From Streptomyces sp. Ru71 (GTDB taxonomy: Bacteria > Actinomycetota > Actinomycetes > Streptomycetales > Streptomycetaceae): 64,000 bases of DNA. The notes beneath the pieces were generated by a model. The model was not told the DNA's origin and made no database searches. It was given only the letters and a program-made list of their open reading frames with translations. Location of the stretch: positions 94,073 to 158,072 of the forward strand of contig NZ_PQSS01000009.1 of the NCBI RefSeq assembly GCF_002920535.1, read 5' to 3'. Position 1 is the first letter of the stretch; each line of letters starts with the position of its first letter. Shown piece by piece: positions 34,722 to 44,053 of the stretch. The position numbers and the translations under genes are program-made.

Positions 34722-35288
34722 TTACTGCCGAGTCAGCGAGTCCAGGAGTTCCCGGCCTTGCTCCCACGAGCCCAGATGGCTGGCGGAGTTGAGGTGTCCG
34801 CACGCGCCCGCCAGGTGCCATCGCGCCTCCCACCGCGCCGCGAAGTCGGCGGCTGCCTCGGGTGTGCAGTACGGGTCGTTGGCGCTGCCCACCACCAGAG
34901 CCGGGCACGGCAACGGCTGTGCCGACAGTTCGGTGAACGTCGCGGCTGCCTGGCGCGGGAACGCCGGCCCATGCGGGTCGGGCGGCGCGACCAGGAATGC
35001 ACCGCCTGTCGGGCTTGAGGGGTTCTTGGCCAGCCAGGCGGACGCCGCCCAGCAGCCCAGGCTGTGGGCCACCAGCACAACCTGACTGTCCCGCCGGGAA
35101 GCTTCGTCGTACGCCGCCTGGACAGCGTCGACCCAGTCATCCAGATCGGGGGCGGACCACGAGTCAGGGGAGATCCTCACCGCTGAGGCGCCCCACTGCC
35201 GCTCCCACAAGGTCTGCCAGTGCTGCTCGTCCGAGCCGTCGATGCCCGGGATGATGACGTACGCGACCACTGCCCACCACCATTTCAC
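34722..35288 (-). CDS. RBBP9/YdeN-type alpha/beta hydrolase
   Basis: I start at GTG 35288 after GGGAG (188 aa). The landmarks are YVIIPGIDGSDEQHWQTLWERQWG, the nucleophile elbow VVLVAHSLGCWA and the C-terminal His in ACGHLNSASHLGSW, typical of the RBBP9/YdeN serine-hydrolase group. Physiological substrate unknown. It is divergent from the Lrp/AsnC gene. Confidence 0.9.
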   Translation of the reverse strand: MKWWWAVVAYVIIPGIDGSDEQHWQTLWERQWGASAVRISPDSWSAPDLDDWVDAVQAAYDEASRRDSQVVLVAHSLGCWAASAWLAKNPSSPTGGAFLVAPPDPHGPAFPRQAAATFTELSAQPLPCPALVVGSANDPYCTPEAAADFAARWEARWHLAGACGHLNSASHLGSWEQGRELLDSLTRQ

Positions 35289-35392
35289 TCGTCGCTCCCT
35301 GCGATCCTGGGAGCGCCTGCGCAGATTCTGTTGGATGCATCGGGGCGGCGGCAGTGACACAAGTGATCTCAAAGAAAGTGGTACGGACGACG

Positions 35393-35848
35393 ATGGAATC
35401 ACTCGACCGGATAGACCGAGACATCCTCGCCTTGCTCCAGACCGACGGCCGGTTGACCGGCGCGGAGGTATGGCGCCGCGTCGGACTCTCACAGCCCGCG
35501 GCCAGCGCGCGCATCCAGCGGCTGGAGAAGAACGGCGTCATCACCGGCTACCGAGCCGTGGTCGACCCGGCAGCCCTCGGTCTGAACATTCATGCGGTCA
35601 TCCGGCTGCGCACCACGCACGCCCAGCTCTCACGCGCCCTGGACTTCGCCTCCCGCACACCCGAGATCATCTCCACCCTCAGAGTCACCGGCGAAGACTG
35701 CCTCATCTTCGACGTCTACTGCCCGCAGGCAGGACGACTCGAAGAAGTCGTAGACGCACTTGCCCGTTACGGCCCGGTCACCACATCCCTCGTGCTCCGC
35801 GCCTACCCCCAGAAGCCGCTGACCGAAGCCACACCAACAACGTCATGA
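35393..35848 (+). CDS. Lrp/AsnC-family regulator
   Basis: ATG 35393 gives 151 aa beginning MESLDRIDRDILALLQ; GTG 35354 would add 13 residues. The HTH is DGRLTGAEVWRRVGLSQPAASARIQRLEKNGVITGYRA, followed by the RAM ligand-binding domain with LRVTGEDCLIFDVYCPQAGRLEEVV. It is a feast/famine-type regulator that may sense an amino acid. Its likely target is the divergent hydrolase or itself. Confidence 0.93.
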   Translation: MESLDRIDRDILALLQTDGRLTGAEVWRRVGLSQPAASARIQRLEKNGVITGYRAVVDPAALGLNIHAVIRLRTTHAQLSRALDFASRTPEIISTLRVTGEDCLIFDVYCPQAGRLEEVVDALARYGPVTTSLVLRAYPQKPLTEATPTTS

Positions 35849-36359
35849 CCCGCAACGGCTAGCGCGGCGGTCGGGAGACGCCGCTCACGTAAGCGCTGAT
35901 CCCACGCCGGTTGATGGTGCCACCGGGGATGCTGCGCGCCTTTGCGTGATGAGGTCCTGGGCGCGCTTCTCGGCATGGGGCTCAAGGCAGAGGAGACCTC
36001 GCGGCACGCCAGAATCCTTCGTATCGAAGCCTCCGGATGGCCCTTAACCCCTCCTTCTCGCCCTCCACAGGCAAACGGCCCGTCAATTCCGAGGCCAGAT
36101 GGTCTCAGGCCAATGAAGAGATGATCACGGATCGCCCCGACGTGCGGGTAACCCCGCCCCGGGCTTCTACTGTGAGCCCTTCCGTCCCTGTGGCCGTCCC
36201 CCACCCCATCGGCGGATCGACCTCCGCCGCGACGGACGTGTTCCCACTCCTGCCATCCAGGACATCCGCTGCGCCCTGCCCTCCCACCCGAGGACGAACG
36301 CCGGCCAGCAGCGGGCCCCCTCCCCTCTCATTCACCTACCGCTCAAAGGCAAGGCAGAG
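35849..36359. other. Intergenic region upstream of the NCS2 permease
   Basis: About 510 bp with no supported gene. A run of C-rich sequence precedes the permease start, and I could not recognise a purine riboswitch or other RNA element. Confidence 0.4.
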
Positions 36360-37820
36360 ATGGCACATCCGACCCCGGCTCCCGACACGGCCCGGCGGCG
36401 GCACCCCCACCCCGTCGACGAGATCCTCCCGCTCCCCCGGCTCGCCCTGTACGGCTTTCAGCACGTGCTCGCGTTCTACGCCGGTGCGGTGATCGTCCCC
36501 GTCATCCTCGGCGGCAGCCTCGGGCTGAGCGACGAGGACCTCGTCCATCTGATCAACGCGGACCTGTTCACCTGCGGCATCGCCTCGATCATCCAGGCCC
36601 TCGGGTTCTGGCGGATCGGCGCCCGGCTGCCCCTGGTCCAGGGCGCCACGTTCACGGCCGTCTCCCCCATGATCGCCATCGGCCAGGGGGCCGGCGGCGG
36701 CACGGCCGGCCTGCTGGCGATCTACGGCGCGGTGATCACGGCCGGGATCGCCACGTTCCTCGCGGCACCGTTCTTCGGCAGGCTCGTGAAGTACTTCCCG
36801 CCCGTGGTCACCGGGACGATCCTGACCATCATCGGCTTCACGCTGATCCCCGTGGCCCTCCAGGACATCGGGGGCGGCGCCGCCCTGAAGGACTCCCCCG
36901 CGTTCGGCGACCCGGTGAATCTGGCGTACGGGGGCGGCACGCTGCTGTTCATCCTCGTCGTGTCGCGGTTCGGCGGGGCCTTCGTCAGCAGCATCGCCGT
37001 CCTGCTGGGCCTGGTCGGCGGCACCGCTGTCGCCTACCTGCGGGGCGACGCCACCAGCTACGCCGTCTCCCAGGCGGACTGGTTCGGGCTCACCACGCCG
37101 TTCCACTTCGGCTTTCCCACCTTCGAGCCTCTGCCCATCCTTGCGATGGTGGTCGTCATGCTGATCACCATGATCGAGACGACCGGCGACGTGTACGCCG
37201 TCGGTGAGGTCACGGGCAAGCGCGTCGACGGCGAGACCGTGGCCCGGGCGCTGCGCGCCGACGGCCTCTCCACGGTGCTGGGCGGGGTCTTCAACTCCTT
37301 CCCCTACGTGGCGTTCGCCGAGAACATCGGTCTGGTGCGCATCACCCGGGTCCGCAGCAGGTACGTGGTGGTCGCGGCCGGCGTCATCATGATCGTCCTG
37401 GGTCTGCTGCCGAAGGTGGCGGCTGTCGTCGCCTCCGTGCCGCAGCCGGTGTTGGGCGGCGCGGCGGTCGCGATGTTCGGCATGGTGGCGACCGTCGGCA
37501 TCCAGATCCTGGCCAAGGTCGACCTGCGGGACGAGCGCAATGCGCTGATCCTCGCCGTCAGCCTGGGGGCGGCGCTGCTGCCGACCGCGTTGGAGGCGGT
37601 CTTCGACCGGCTGCCGAGCGGGCTCCAGGCGGTGCTCGACAGCGGCATCACCCTCGGCAGCCTCACCGCCATCCTCCTCAACCTCTTCTTCCACGCCTTC
37701 AACCGCAGTGCGCCGGCGAAGATCAGCTGGGACGAACTGGCGGCGTCGGAGGCAGACACCGGGCCGGTGCCCGGGGTCTCGTCGTCGTGGGGCAACGGGC
37801 GTGCCGGGGACCGTTACTGA
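36360..37820 (+). CDS. NCS2 nucleobase:cation symporter (xanthine/uracil permease family)
   Basis: AAGGCAGAG precedes ATG 36360; 486 aa with ~14 helices. Family marks are LPLPRLALYGFQHVLAFYAGAVIVPVILG, GARLPLVQGATFTAV, VVMLITMIETTGDVYAVGEVTG (the conserved acidic segment in TM8) and GGVFNSFPYVAFAENIGLVRITRVRSRYVVVAAG (the NCS2 signature with NxGL). It is an inner-membrane H+ symporter for xanthine, uric acid or uracil; the exact base cannot be decided. Confidence 0.95.
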   Translation: MAHPTPAPDTARRRHPHPVDEILPLPRLALYGFQHVLAFYAGAVIVPVILGGSLGLSDEDLVHLINADLFTCGIASIIQALGFWRIGARLPLVQGATFTAVSPMIAIGQGAGGGTAGLLAIYGAVITAGIATFLAAPFFGRLVKYFPPVVTGTILTIIGFTLIPVALQDIGGGAALKDSPAFGDPVNLAYGGGTLLFILVVSRFGGAFVSSIAVLLGLVGGTAVAYLRGDATSYAVSQADWFGLTTPFHFGFPTFEPLPILAMVVVMLITMIETTGDVYAVGEVTGKRVDGETVARALRADGLSTVLGGVFNSFPYVAFAENIGLVRITRVRSRYVVVAAGVIMIVLGLLPKVAAVVASVPQPVLGGAAVAMFGMVATVGIQILAKVDLRDERNALILAVSLGAALLPTALEAVFDRLPSGLQAVLDSGITLGSLTAILLNLFFHAFNRSAPAKISWDELAASEADTGPVPGVSSSWGNGRAGDRY

Positions 37821-37920
37821 GGTGAAGGCCGCCGTGTCCGGCTGAGGGCTGCGCGGGGCGCGACGTGCCGTCCGTTCCGCGCCCCGCGCGTCCCTGTGCC
37901 GGACGCCGATGGGGTCGTGG

Positions 37921-38631
37921 TCAGCTTCGTGGGAACCCGGCGCCGTCGGCGGCGAGCAGCTCGCGGAAGCGGGAGGGCAGGGCCCTCAGCCAGGCGGCCC
38001 GCTCCCGTGCCGTCTCCCTCAGCCGGGCATCGCCGTTGCGAGCGACAAGATGCCCCATGTACCGCTCCTCGAAGGCGGCGTACTCCTCGCACAGCGTGCG
38101 CAGGGCGTCGGCCACCAGCGACTCGGCTGCTCCGGTGGCCCGCGACAGAGACCTGACGTGCGGCTTCCACCGGCCCAGGACCGCCGTCCGCAGCCGCTCC
38201 ACCAGCTCGGTGTCCTGGCCGATCACCGCGATCAGATACGGCAGCGGCACGCCGAGGACCTCGGACAGCTCCCTGGTCTGGCCGGAGTCCCCGGTCCAGA
38301 ACTCCTCGTACTCCGCCCGGGCGTACTCCCCGGGGTCCATGCCGATGCGGGCCGCCACCTGGTCGGCGTTCAGCTGCCGGGCCAGGCGGAACTCCCGCAG
38401 TGTACGCGGCTGCACGCCCATCAGGTCGGTCACCGCGCACCACAGAACCGATGCCAGCGCGAACAGGTAGGACTCGCCCGGCCGGTGCACTCCCTCCTCC
38501 GCGGCGACGACGGTCCGCGGCAGGGTCGGGACGCCGATCCGCGTCATCGCCTCGGCGACCTGATCGGGGGTCATACCCATGCGAAGCCGGGCGGCTTTCG
38601 CCTCAGCGGGAAAGAAGGGAACTTCGGACAT
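37921..38631 (-). CDS. Multi-HTH XRE-type regulator
   Basis: The start at ATG 38631 follows GAGGTGCC; 236 aa. There are two recognisable helix-turn-helices: AEAKAARLRMGMTPDQVAEAMTRIGVP with RTVVAAEEG, and LREFRLARQLNADQVAARIGMDPGEYARAEYEEFW. A third (TRELSEVLGVPLPYLIAVI) precedes an Arg-rich helical tail. Such multi-HTH proteins are frequent developmental regulators in Streptomyces; target unknown. Confidence 0.82.
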   Translation of the reverse strand: MSEVPFFPAEAKAARLRMGMTPDQVAEAMTRIGVPTLPRTVVAAEEGVHRPGESYLFALASVLWCAVTDLMGVQPRTLREFRLARQLNADQVAARIGMDPGEYARAEYEEFWTGDSGQTRELSEVLGVPLPYLIAVIGQDTELVERLRTAVLGRWKPHVRSLSRATGAAESLVADALRTLCEEYAAFEERYMGHLVARNGDARLRETARERAAWLRALPSRFRELLAADGAGFPRS

Positions 38632-39118
38632 GTCGTCGGCACCTCGCTGGAGCCCGCCACGAGCCGGACAGGGCTGGGGACAGGACGGGGGGAAGGGGTT
38701 CCAGGAGGCCGTGACCTTAGCAATCAGACCCTGCGAGGCGCTGTCCGGACGGCTCCGTATCCGTCGCGACCGTAAACGCAACCGGCACCCCTTGGCGGAA
38801 CATCCGAGCACGCCACGTTGACCTGGGCTGATCCACCACCCAGCGGACCGCCGACACACTGGAAGACCCGACCGCCGGGACGAGATCCTGGGACACTCGG
38901 CCTCCATCACAACGGATCGAGTTGATAACCGGCTGAAATTCGACGGAAAGACACATCAACGGCAGGTGTTTTACACGGAATCAGTTGAGTCTTACCGTGG
39001 GTACTCACGTCGTCGCTACCCGCTCCCACCCCGGCTGCGCGGCAGACAGCCCGTGATGCGCTCGGTAGCAGCGAAACCGCAGCACAGCCATGCCCACGAT
39101 GAGTGCCGCGGATGTTCA
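38632..39118. other. Intergenic region left of the transposon pair
   Basis: No supported gene. The region ends at the left copy of an 8-bp direct repeat (CCAGATAA, 39119-39126) that flanks the mobile element. Confidence 0.4.
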
Positions 39119-39196
39119 CCAGATAAGGCTCTGGTCCAACTTCTGTGGACCGGTGACGCTCAGTACTGATGGGGGGTGTCGGTACGAGGGGCGATA

Positions 39197-39847
39197 ATGC
39201 CGGTCATGGCAGATCGCAGTCCGGTTCTTCGGATTATCACCTCGGCGGCGCGGGAGTCCCTGAAGCCGCTCGGCCTGGCCCAGCGTGGGCGGTCGCGGCT
39301 GTGGATTGATGATCACGCGTGGTGGCTGGGGGTTGTGGAGTTCACCCCGCCACGGACTGCCGGCAGCGGTCTGCACGTCGGTGCGATGTGGCTCTGGCAC
39401 GACGTGGACCACCCAGCGTTCCATGTGGACGCAGTCCGGGTCGGCTCCGAGTCGTTCCGCACCGAGGACCAGTTCACACCACTGGCCCTCGAACTCAGCC
39501 GACAGGCGGCTGCGAACGTGACTGCGCTGAGGGAGAAGTTCCCAGCTCTGCCGGACGTTGCCCGATATTTGGCATCCCGACCGGTGCGCCGGGGATTCCT
39601 CTGGGACGGCTTCGACGCCGGCATCACGGCCGCCCTGGCCGGTGACCCGGACACGGCCCGCGATCACTTCGAGCGAGTCCTTCGAGAGGACCCGCTGGCC
39701 CCGTGGATGGTCGACGCCCAGGAGAAGACGCGTGAGCTGCATGCGCTCGTGGCAGATCGCGACGCCGTGACTGCCTGGGTCGCCCGGGCCGTCCATTCAT
39801 GCCGGAGCAAGCTGGGCCTGGATCCCGTGCGGCTCGCGATGAGCTGA
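39197..39847 (+). CDS. Passenger gene of IS-A: hypothetical (DUF4304-like layout)
   Basis: ATG 39197 follows GAGGGGCG; ATG 39206 is also possible. The ~216-aa protein starts LRIITSAARESLKPLGLAQRGRSRLWIDDHAWWLGVVEF and continues with beta-rich sequence and a helical C-terminal half (TARDHFERVLREDPLAPWMVDAQEKTRELHALV). The opening resembles DUF4304-type proteins, some of which sit with toxins as immunity genes; I cannot confirm this. It lies wholly between the terminal repeat and the transposase, so it travels with the element. Confidence 0.75.
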   Translation: MPVMADRSPVLRIITSAARESLKPLGLAQRGRSRLWIDDHAWWLGVVEFTPPRTAGSGLHVGAMWLWHDVDHPAFHVDAVRVGSESFRTEDQFTPLALELSRQAAANVTALREKFPALPDVARYLASRPVRRGFLWDGFDAGITAALAGDPDTARDHFERVLREDPLAPWMVDAQEKTRELHALVADRDAVTAWVARAVHSCRSKLGLDPVRLAMS

Positions 39848-39879
39848 ACCGACCCGTTCGTCGAGCGACAGCTCTGCGG

Positions 39880-41473
39880 TCAGGCCAGCAAGACACGCTT
39901 CCGCAACAGGTCGAAGCTGGCTCGGCCATACATCTGGCGCTTGATCATTTTGATCCGGTTGACGTGGCCTTCGACGACGCCGGAGCTCCACGGCAGTGTG
40001 AGGCCGGCGGTGACTGCGGCGAGATCGCGTTCGAGGCCGTTGGCGAAGGTGTGGAGGCTGGGCAGGTCGTCGGCGCGGACGGCCTTGATCCATTGCGGTA
40101 GCTGGTCGCCCTGGAGCTGGGTGAGCATCTTTCCGAACACGCGGACGTGCTCAGTGAGAGCATCCAGTTCGGGGCAGCCTGCGAGGACGACTTTGAGCTT
40201 CAGACGCTCGCTCTCCGGCAGGGTGTCGGTGTGAGTCAGGATCCAGCTGGTGACCGTGCGTGGGGACGGCGGACGGGCTGCCGGTGCCCTCGGGGATGTG
40301 CGGAACGGCTGGAGGTAGGCGCGGACGGCGCCGTAGCCGCCGGTGTAGCCGTGCGTCTTGATCTCTTCCCAGAGGGTCCAGGCGTTCGTGCAGCCCTCGG
40401 CCCACCGCTCGTGCAGATAGGGCTTGAAGTCGTCGAGATTGGTCTTGCGGTTCTGCCACTGTCCCTGGAACAGGTCCTCCGGCCTCGCGGCGTCGGCCGG
40501 CCGTTGGACGGTGCGATAGGTCATGCTGAGCTGTCGCTGGATCGAGCGTCGGCTGTGGCCGGCGGCCAGCAGGGCGTGGACGGTGGCGTGCTTGGCGCGG
40601 GTGCGGTCGGCGAACCGGTGCCCGGTGGGCCACGGCGTCCCGCTTTCGGCCGGTGCCGGTGCCTTCTCTGGCACCGGCTCGGCGAAGGTTGCGCGGAGGC
40701 ACGGGCGGTGGCGGGAGACGCACCGTTCGGCCGCTTCGCCGAGGTTGCGCCAGAGGTGAAACCGGTCCGCGACCTGGACTGCGGTGGGTGCCCCGATCCT
40801 GGCGCCCTCGGCGAAGAACGGCCAGCGCACGGTCACGGCACACGACCTCGATCCCTGGACGTTCGGCCAGCCAGGAGGCGACCGTGCCCGCCTCTCGATC
40901 CGGCAGCAGGTCAACCGGCCTGTGGGTCTCGACGTCGACCAGCACGGTCCCGTAGACACGGCCCTTGCGCATCGCGTACTCGTCGACGCCGACCACCCGC
41001 GGGACCTGCAGTTGGGGTTCCGGGAGAGCTTTGACCAGCCGCAAGCCGGTGTTCCGGCTGACCCTTGCCCCGAAGACATCGGCCAGCCGGGCACCGGCGC
41101 GGCCGGCCAGGGCGAGGCCGACCTCGGCCAGGGCTGACCGCAATCGTTCGGTCCGCTGGCTGTACCGCCGGGTCAGGCCCGCGACCTGCTCGACGAACGT
41201 CCGTCGCGCGCACGAGATGTCTTCGCATGTGAAGCGCCGGACACGAAGTCGCAGCACCACCCGCCGTCCTGCCACGGGAAGATCGGCGGGAAATCGCAGG
41301 TAGGAGCCGTGCAACCGCCCCGACCACCTCCCGCAGCTTGGGCACTGAGCCCCAGCCGTCCGGCATCTGACACCGACTCGGATCACCTCGCTATCCTCCT
41401 GGACCGACTCCACCCTGATCCCCGGATCCGCCAGGAAGAGGAGCTCTTCCAATCGGAGCAGTACCTCGCGCAC
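39880..41473 (-). pseudogene. ISL3-family transposase of IS-A, frameshifted
   Basis: The first frame, from 41473, has the zinc-finger N-terminus (CPSCGRW, then [21 protein letters not shown]), the HTH region and [13 protein letters not shown] with the first catalytic Asp, through EVVCRDRA. A 4-nt insertion near 40832, by comparison with IS-B, shifts the frame. The second frame continues [25 protein letters not shown] (second Asp), through SSGVVEGHVNRIKMIKRQMYGR (catalytic Glu), to the end at 39880. All DDE residues are present, but no single frame encodes them. Confidence 0.9.
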
Positions 41474-41627
41474 AACCCAGAACCATCAGCCCGGAAGCGG
41501 TCGGTACCGGCAGTTTCCGGACGATCTCGCGAGACCTATCAGCAGGACCGGCAGTCACAGGGAGTAGGTACACCACAGAAGTTGGACCAGAGCCAGAACG
41601 GGTTCTGGCTAAGGTTCTGTCGAGTGG

Positions 41628-42215
41628 TCACGGCGAGTGAGCGAGCTGCTGCCGAATCGGATGCGCTCGGAGCTGGGGTGAGGTGAGCTCCAGAGCCCGG
41701 TTGTCCTGTCCGGCAGCCATGTGGTCAAGCCATCGTTCATACCAGGCGAGAAAGTCCGGGGCTGAGGAGACGTTCGGGCCCCAGAAGCCGTCTGCGTTGC
41801 CGATGAGCATGCGCCCGGTGAGAGGGCCGGTTATGCCTATGAGGACGAGATCGCTGCATCCGCGTTCGATGACGTGTAGGAACAGGTCACCACGGCGGGT
41901 GGGGCGGTAGGCCCGGCTGAATCCTCTTGAGCCCGTGCTGGCGTCTTTGGAGTTCATCGTGAAGAGCGTGCAGTCCCCCAACGGGATCAGTCCGTAGTAC
42001 GGAGACGCACCACTGCCGCCCATGTTGATGAGGAAGTCTCGATAGGGCTGCGGGAGTTCCACGTCATGCTCGGCCTGAAAGGCATCTGCCTGACCTTTGG
42101 TGAGGCGGGGGCCGAGACGAAATTCGTGCCGCTCCTCCCCAAAGGAGTGGCTTCGGTTGGGCGCGTAGGGGATGCGTGCCAGCTTGCGTCGCAACCGCGG
42201 GATACGGGAGTCCAT
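41628..42215 (-). CDS. Passenger gene of IS-B: SMI1/KNR4 (SUKH) family protein
   Basis: The 195-aa protein has the SUKH core: RLTKGQADAFQAEHDVELPQPYRDFLINMGGSGASPYYGLIPLGD, then GDLFLHVIERGCSDLVLIGITGPLTGRMLIGNADG and SSAPDFLAWYERWLDHM. SUKH proteins are a major immunity superfamily of contact-dependent and polymorphic toxin systems, though some have other roles. No toxin gene is nearby. The stop is 6 bp from the element's terminal repeat, and the gene follows the transposase by 49 bp on the same strand. Confidence 0.9.
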   Translation of the reverse strand: MDSRIPRLRRKLARIPYAPNRSHSFGEERHEFRLGPRLTKGQADAFQAEHDVELPQPYRDFLINMGGSGASPYYGLIPLGDCTLFTMNSKDASTGSRGFSRAYRPTRRGDLFLHVIERGCSDLVLIGITGPLTGRMLIGNADGFWGPNVSSAPDFLAWYERWLDHMAAGQDNRALELTSPQLRAHPIRQQLAHSP

Positions 42216-42264
42216 GCGAGCTCTTCTCTCGTGTCGCCCGCAATCTATCGCACGGCACCAGAGC

Positions 42265-43791
42265 TCATCCTGCGAGCAGGACTCGCTTCCTCAGCAGCTG
42301 GAAGCCGGCCCGGCCAAACATCTGGCGCTTGAGCATCTTGATCCGGTTGACGTGCCCTTCAACAACGCCAGAACTCCACGGCAGAGTGAGGCCGGCGATG
42401 ACGGCGTCGCGGTCGCGGTCGATGCCCGCGGCCAGGGTGTGGAGGCTGGGGAGGGTGTCTCGCCGGACGGCGTCGAGCCAGTCGGGCAGGCGCTCGCCCT
42501 TGCGCTCGGTGAGCATGGTCGCGAAGGAGCGGACGTGCCTGGTGAGGGCGTCGAGTTCGGAGCAGTGCGTCCGGACAGCCTTGAGCTGGAGTTGCTCGGT
42601 CTCGGTGAGGGCGTCCGGACGGCGGAGGATCCATCCGGCGACGGTCCGGGGCGAGGGCGGCCGGGCGGTCACCGGCTGCAGCGAGGTGCGCTTGTCGTGC
42701 AGGTAGGCGCGAACGCGCTGGTAGCTGCCCTTGTAGCCGAGTGGCACGATCTCCTCCCACAGCTTCCAGGCGTTGGTGCAGCCCTTGCTCCAGCGGTCGT
42801 CCAGGTAGGGCTTGTAGTCGTCGAGGACGGAGGGCCGGTTCTGCCACTGACCGATGAACAGCTCTTCCGGCGTCGTGGCGTCAGCGAACTGCTTGACGGT
42901 GCGGTAGGTCATCCCGAGCTGCCGCTGGACCGAGCGCCGGCTGTGTCCCGCCGTCAGCAGTGCATGGACGGCGGCATGCCTGGCCCGGGTCCGGGGACCG
43001 CGGGGACCAGAGCGCGGAGGCAGCGACGGTGCTGGGCGACGCTCCGCTCGGTGGCCTCGCTGAGGTTGTGCCAGAGATGCCACCGGTCCGCGACCTGGAC
43101 GGCCTGCGGTGCACCGGCGGTGGCGCCCTCGGCGAAGAACGGCGCCCGGTCCCGGCATACGACCTCGACGCCGGGCCGATCGGCGAGCCAGGCCGCCAGG
43201 CTCGATGCCTCCCGGTCGGGCAGTAGGTCGACAGGACGGCGGGTCTCGACGTCGACGAGAACAGTGCCGTAATGACGGCCCTTGCGGGTGGCGTACTCGT
43301 CAACGCCGACCACACGCGGTGCGGGCACTTCCGGCTCGGGAAGGGCGTCGACCAGGCGCAGGATGGTGCTCCGGCTGACGCAGACCCCGAGCGCGGAGCT
43401 CAGGCGGGCGCCGGCACGGCCCGCCAGGGCGAGGCCGACCGCGGCCAGCGTCGCGCGCAGCCGCTCGGTCCGCTGACCGTGCGGACGGGTCAGGCCGCGT
43501 ATCTGCTCGACGAAGGTGCGGCGGGTGCACCCCGAGTTCCTGCAGGCGAACCGGCGGACCCTCAGCTGAAAGAACAACGCTTCGCCCGGCGCTGGGCACA
43601 TCAGCGGGAAACCGCAGGTAGGAACCATGAACCCGGTTCGACCAGACCCCGCACGCCGGGCAAGCGGCACCGTTCGCAGTGCATTCCGCGTCGACCCGCA
43701 CTATCGCGATGCTCACGTCCACCGACAGCACCGCAACGTCCGCGATCGACGGGAACAACAGCTCCTTCAACCGGAGCACGATCTCTTCCAC
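42265..43791 (-). pseudogene. ISL3-family transposase of IS-B, two frameshifts
   Basis: Three frames join up. The first is MEEIVLRLKELLFPSI...[23 protein letters not shown], with a shift near 43570. The second is [22 protein letters not shown]...[16 protein letters not shown] (first Asp)...[10 protein letters not shown] (second Asp), with a shift near 42990. The third is [20 protein letters not shown]...SSGVVEGHVNRIKMLKRQMFGR (Glu), ending at 42265. It is similar to but distinct from the IS-A transposase. Confidence 0.9.
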
Positions 43792-44053
43792 GGCCCCGAA
43801 CTGTCATCGCAACCGCCTTGACCACGGCTCATTTTCGGGCGACTTCACCTACTGCCCGGAGAAGCTCAGCCGTCACTCAGCGTGGCCGCGCCACAGAAGT
43901 TGAGCCAGAACCCCAGATAAGACGTCACCTGGAGGCAACGGGGCCTCGTGTCGGACATTCAGCAAGGCCGCCGTCGTCATCACCGCGAAGTCCGCCGGGC
44001 GCAGGGTCTTCGGCCTCGCCACCGGGCGTCCGTCCCGCTTGACCTCTTGCGCG

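Larger units (their letters stand above)
39127..41594. mobile_element. ISL3-family element A with a passenger gene
   Basis: The 22-bp terminal repeats at 39127-39148 and 41573-41594 are perfect inverted copies (outer GGCTCTGGTCCAACTTC, inner end TGTGG). Inside are a plus-strand passenger gene (39197-39847) and a frameshifted transposase (minus), tail to tail. 2468 bp is long for a simple ISL3 element because of the passenger. Confidence 0.85.
41601..43912. mobile_element. ISL3-family element B with a SMI1/KNR4 passenger gene
   Basis: Its ends are 41601-41622 (GGTTCTGGCTAAGGTTCTGT...) and 43891-43912, which match at about 18 of 22 positions in inverted orientation. They resemble the IS-A ends (shared AGAAGTTG core) but are clearly a different element. 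It contains the transposase remnant and a passenger on the same strand. Six bp separate it from IS-A. Confidence 0.75.
39119..43920. mobile_element. Composite of two ISL3-family elements flanked by an 8-bp target duplication
   Basis: The outer inverted repeats are 39127-39148 and 43891-43912. Immediately outside them lie identical octamers CCAGATAA (39119-39126 and 43913-43920), matching the 8-bp duplications made by ISL3-family transposases. The inner ends of the two elements (41573-41594 and 41601-41622) show no matching duplication. The unit of 4786 bp therefore appears to have moved as one piece, or to have been rebuilt after a single insertion. Confidence 0.8.

Noticed and set aside
36336..37694. 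452-codon minus-strand frame opposite the NCS2 permease
   Set aside because: Highly charged, low-complexity translation produced by the complement of membrane-helix codons; the permease on the other strand is unmistakable.
39197..42215. Toxin partner genes for the immunity-like passengers
   Set aside because: No other intact gene lies inside either ISL3 element, and nothing nearby resembles a polymorphic toxin.
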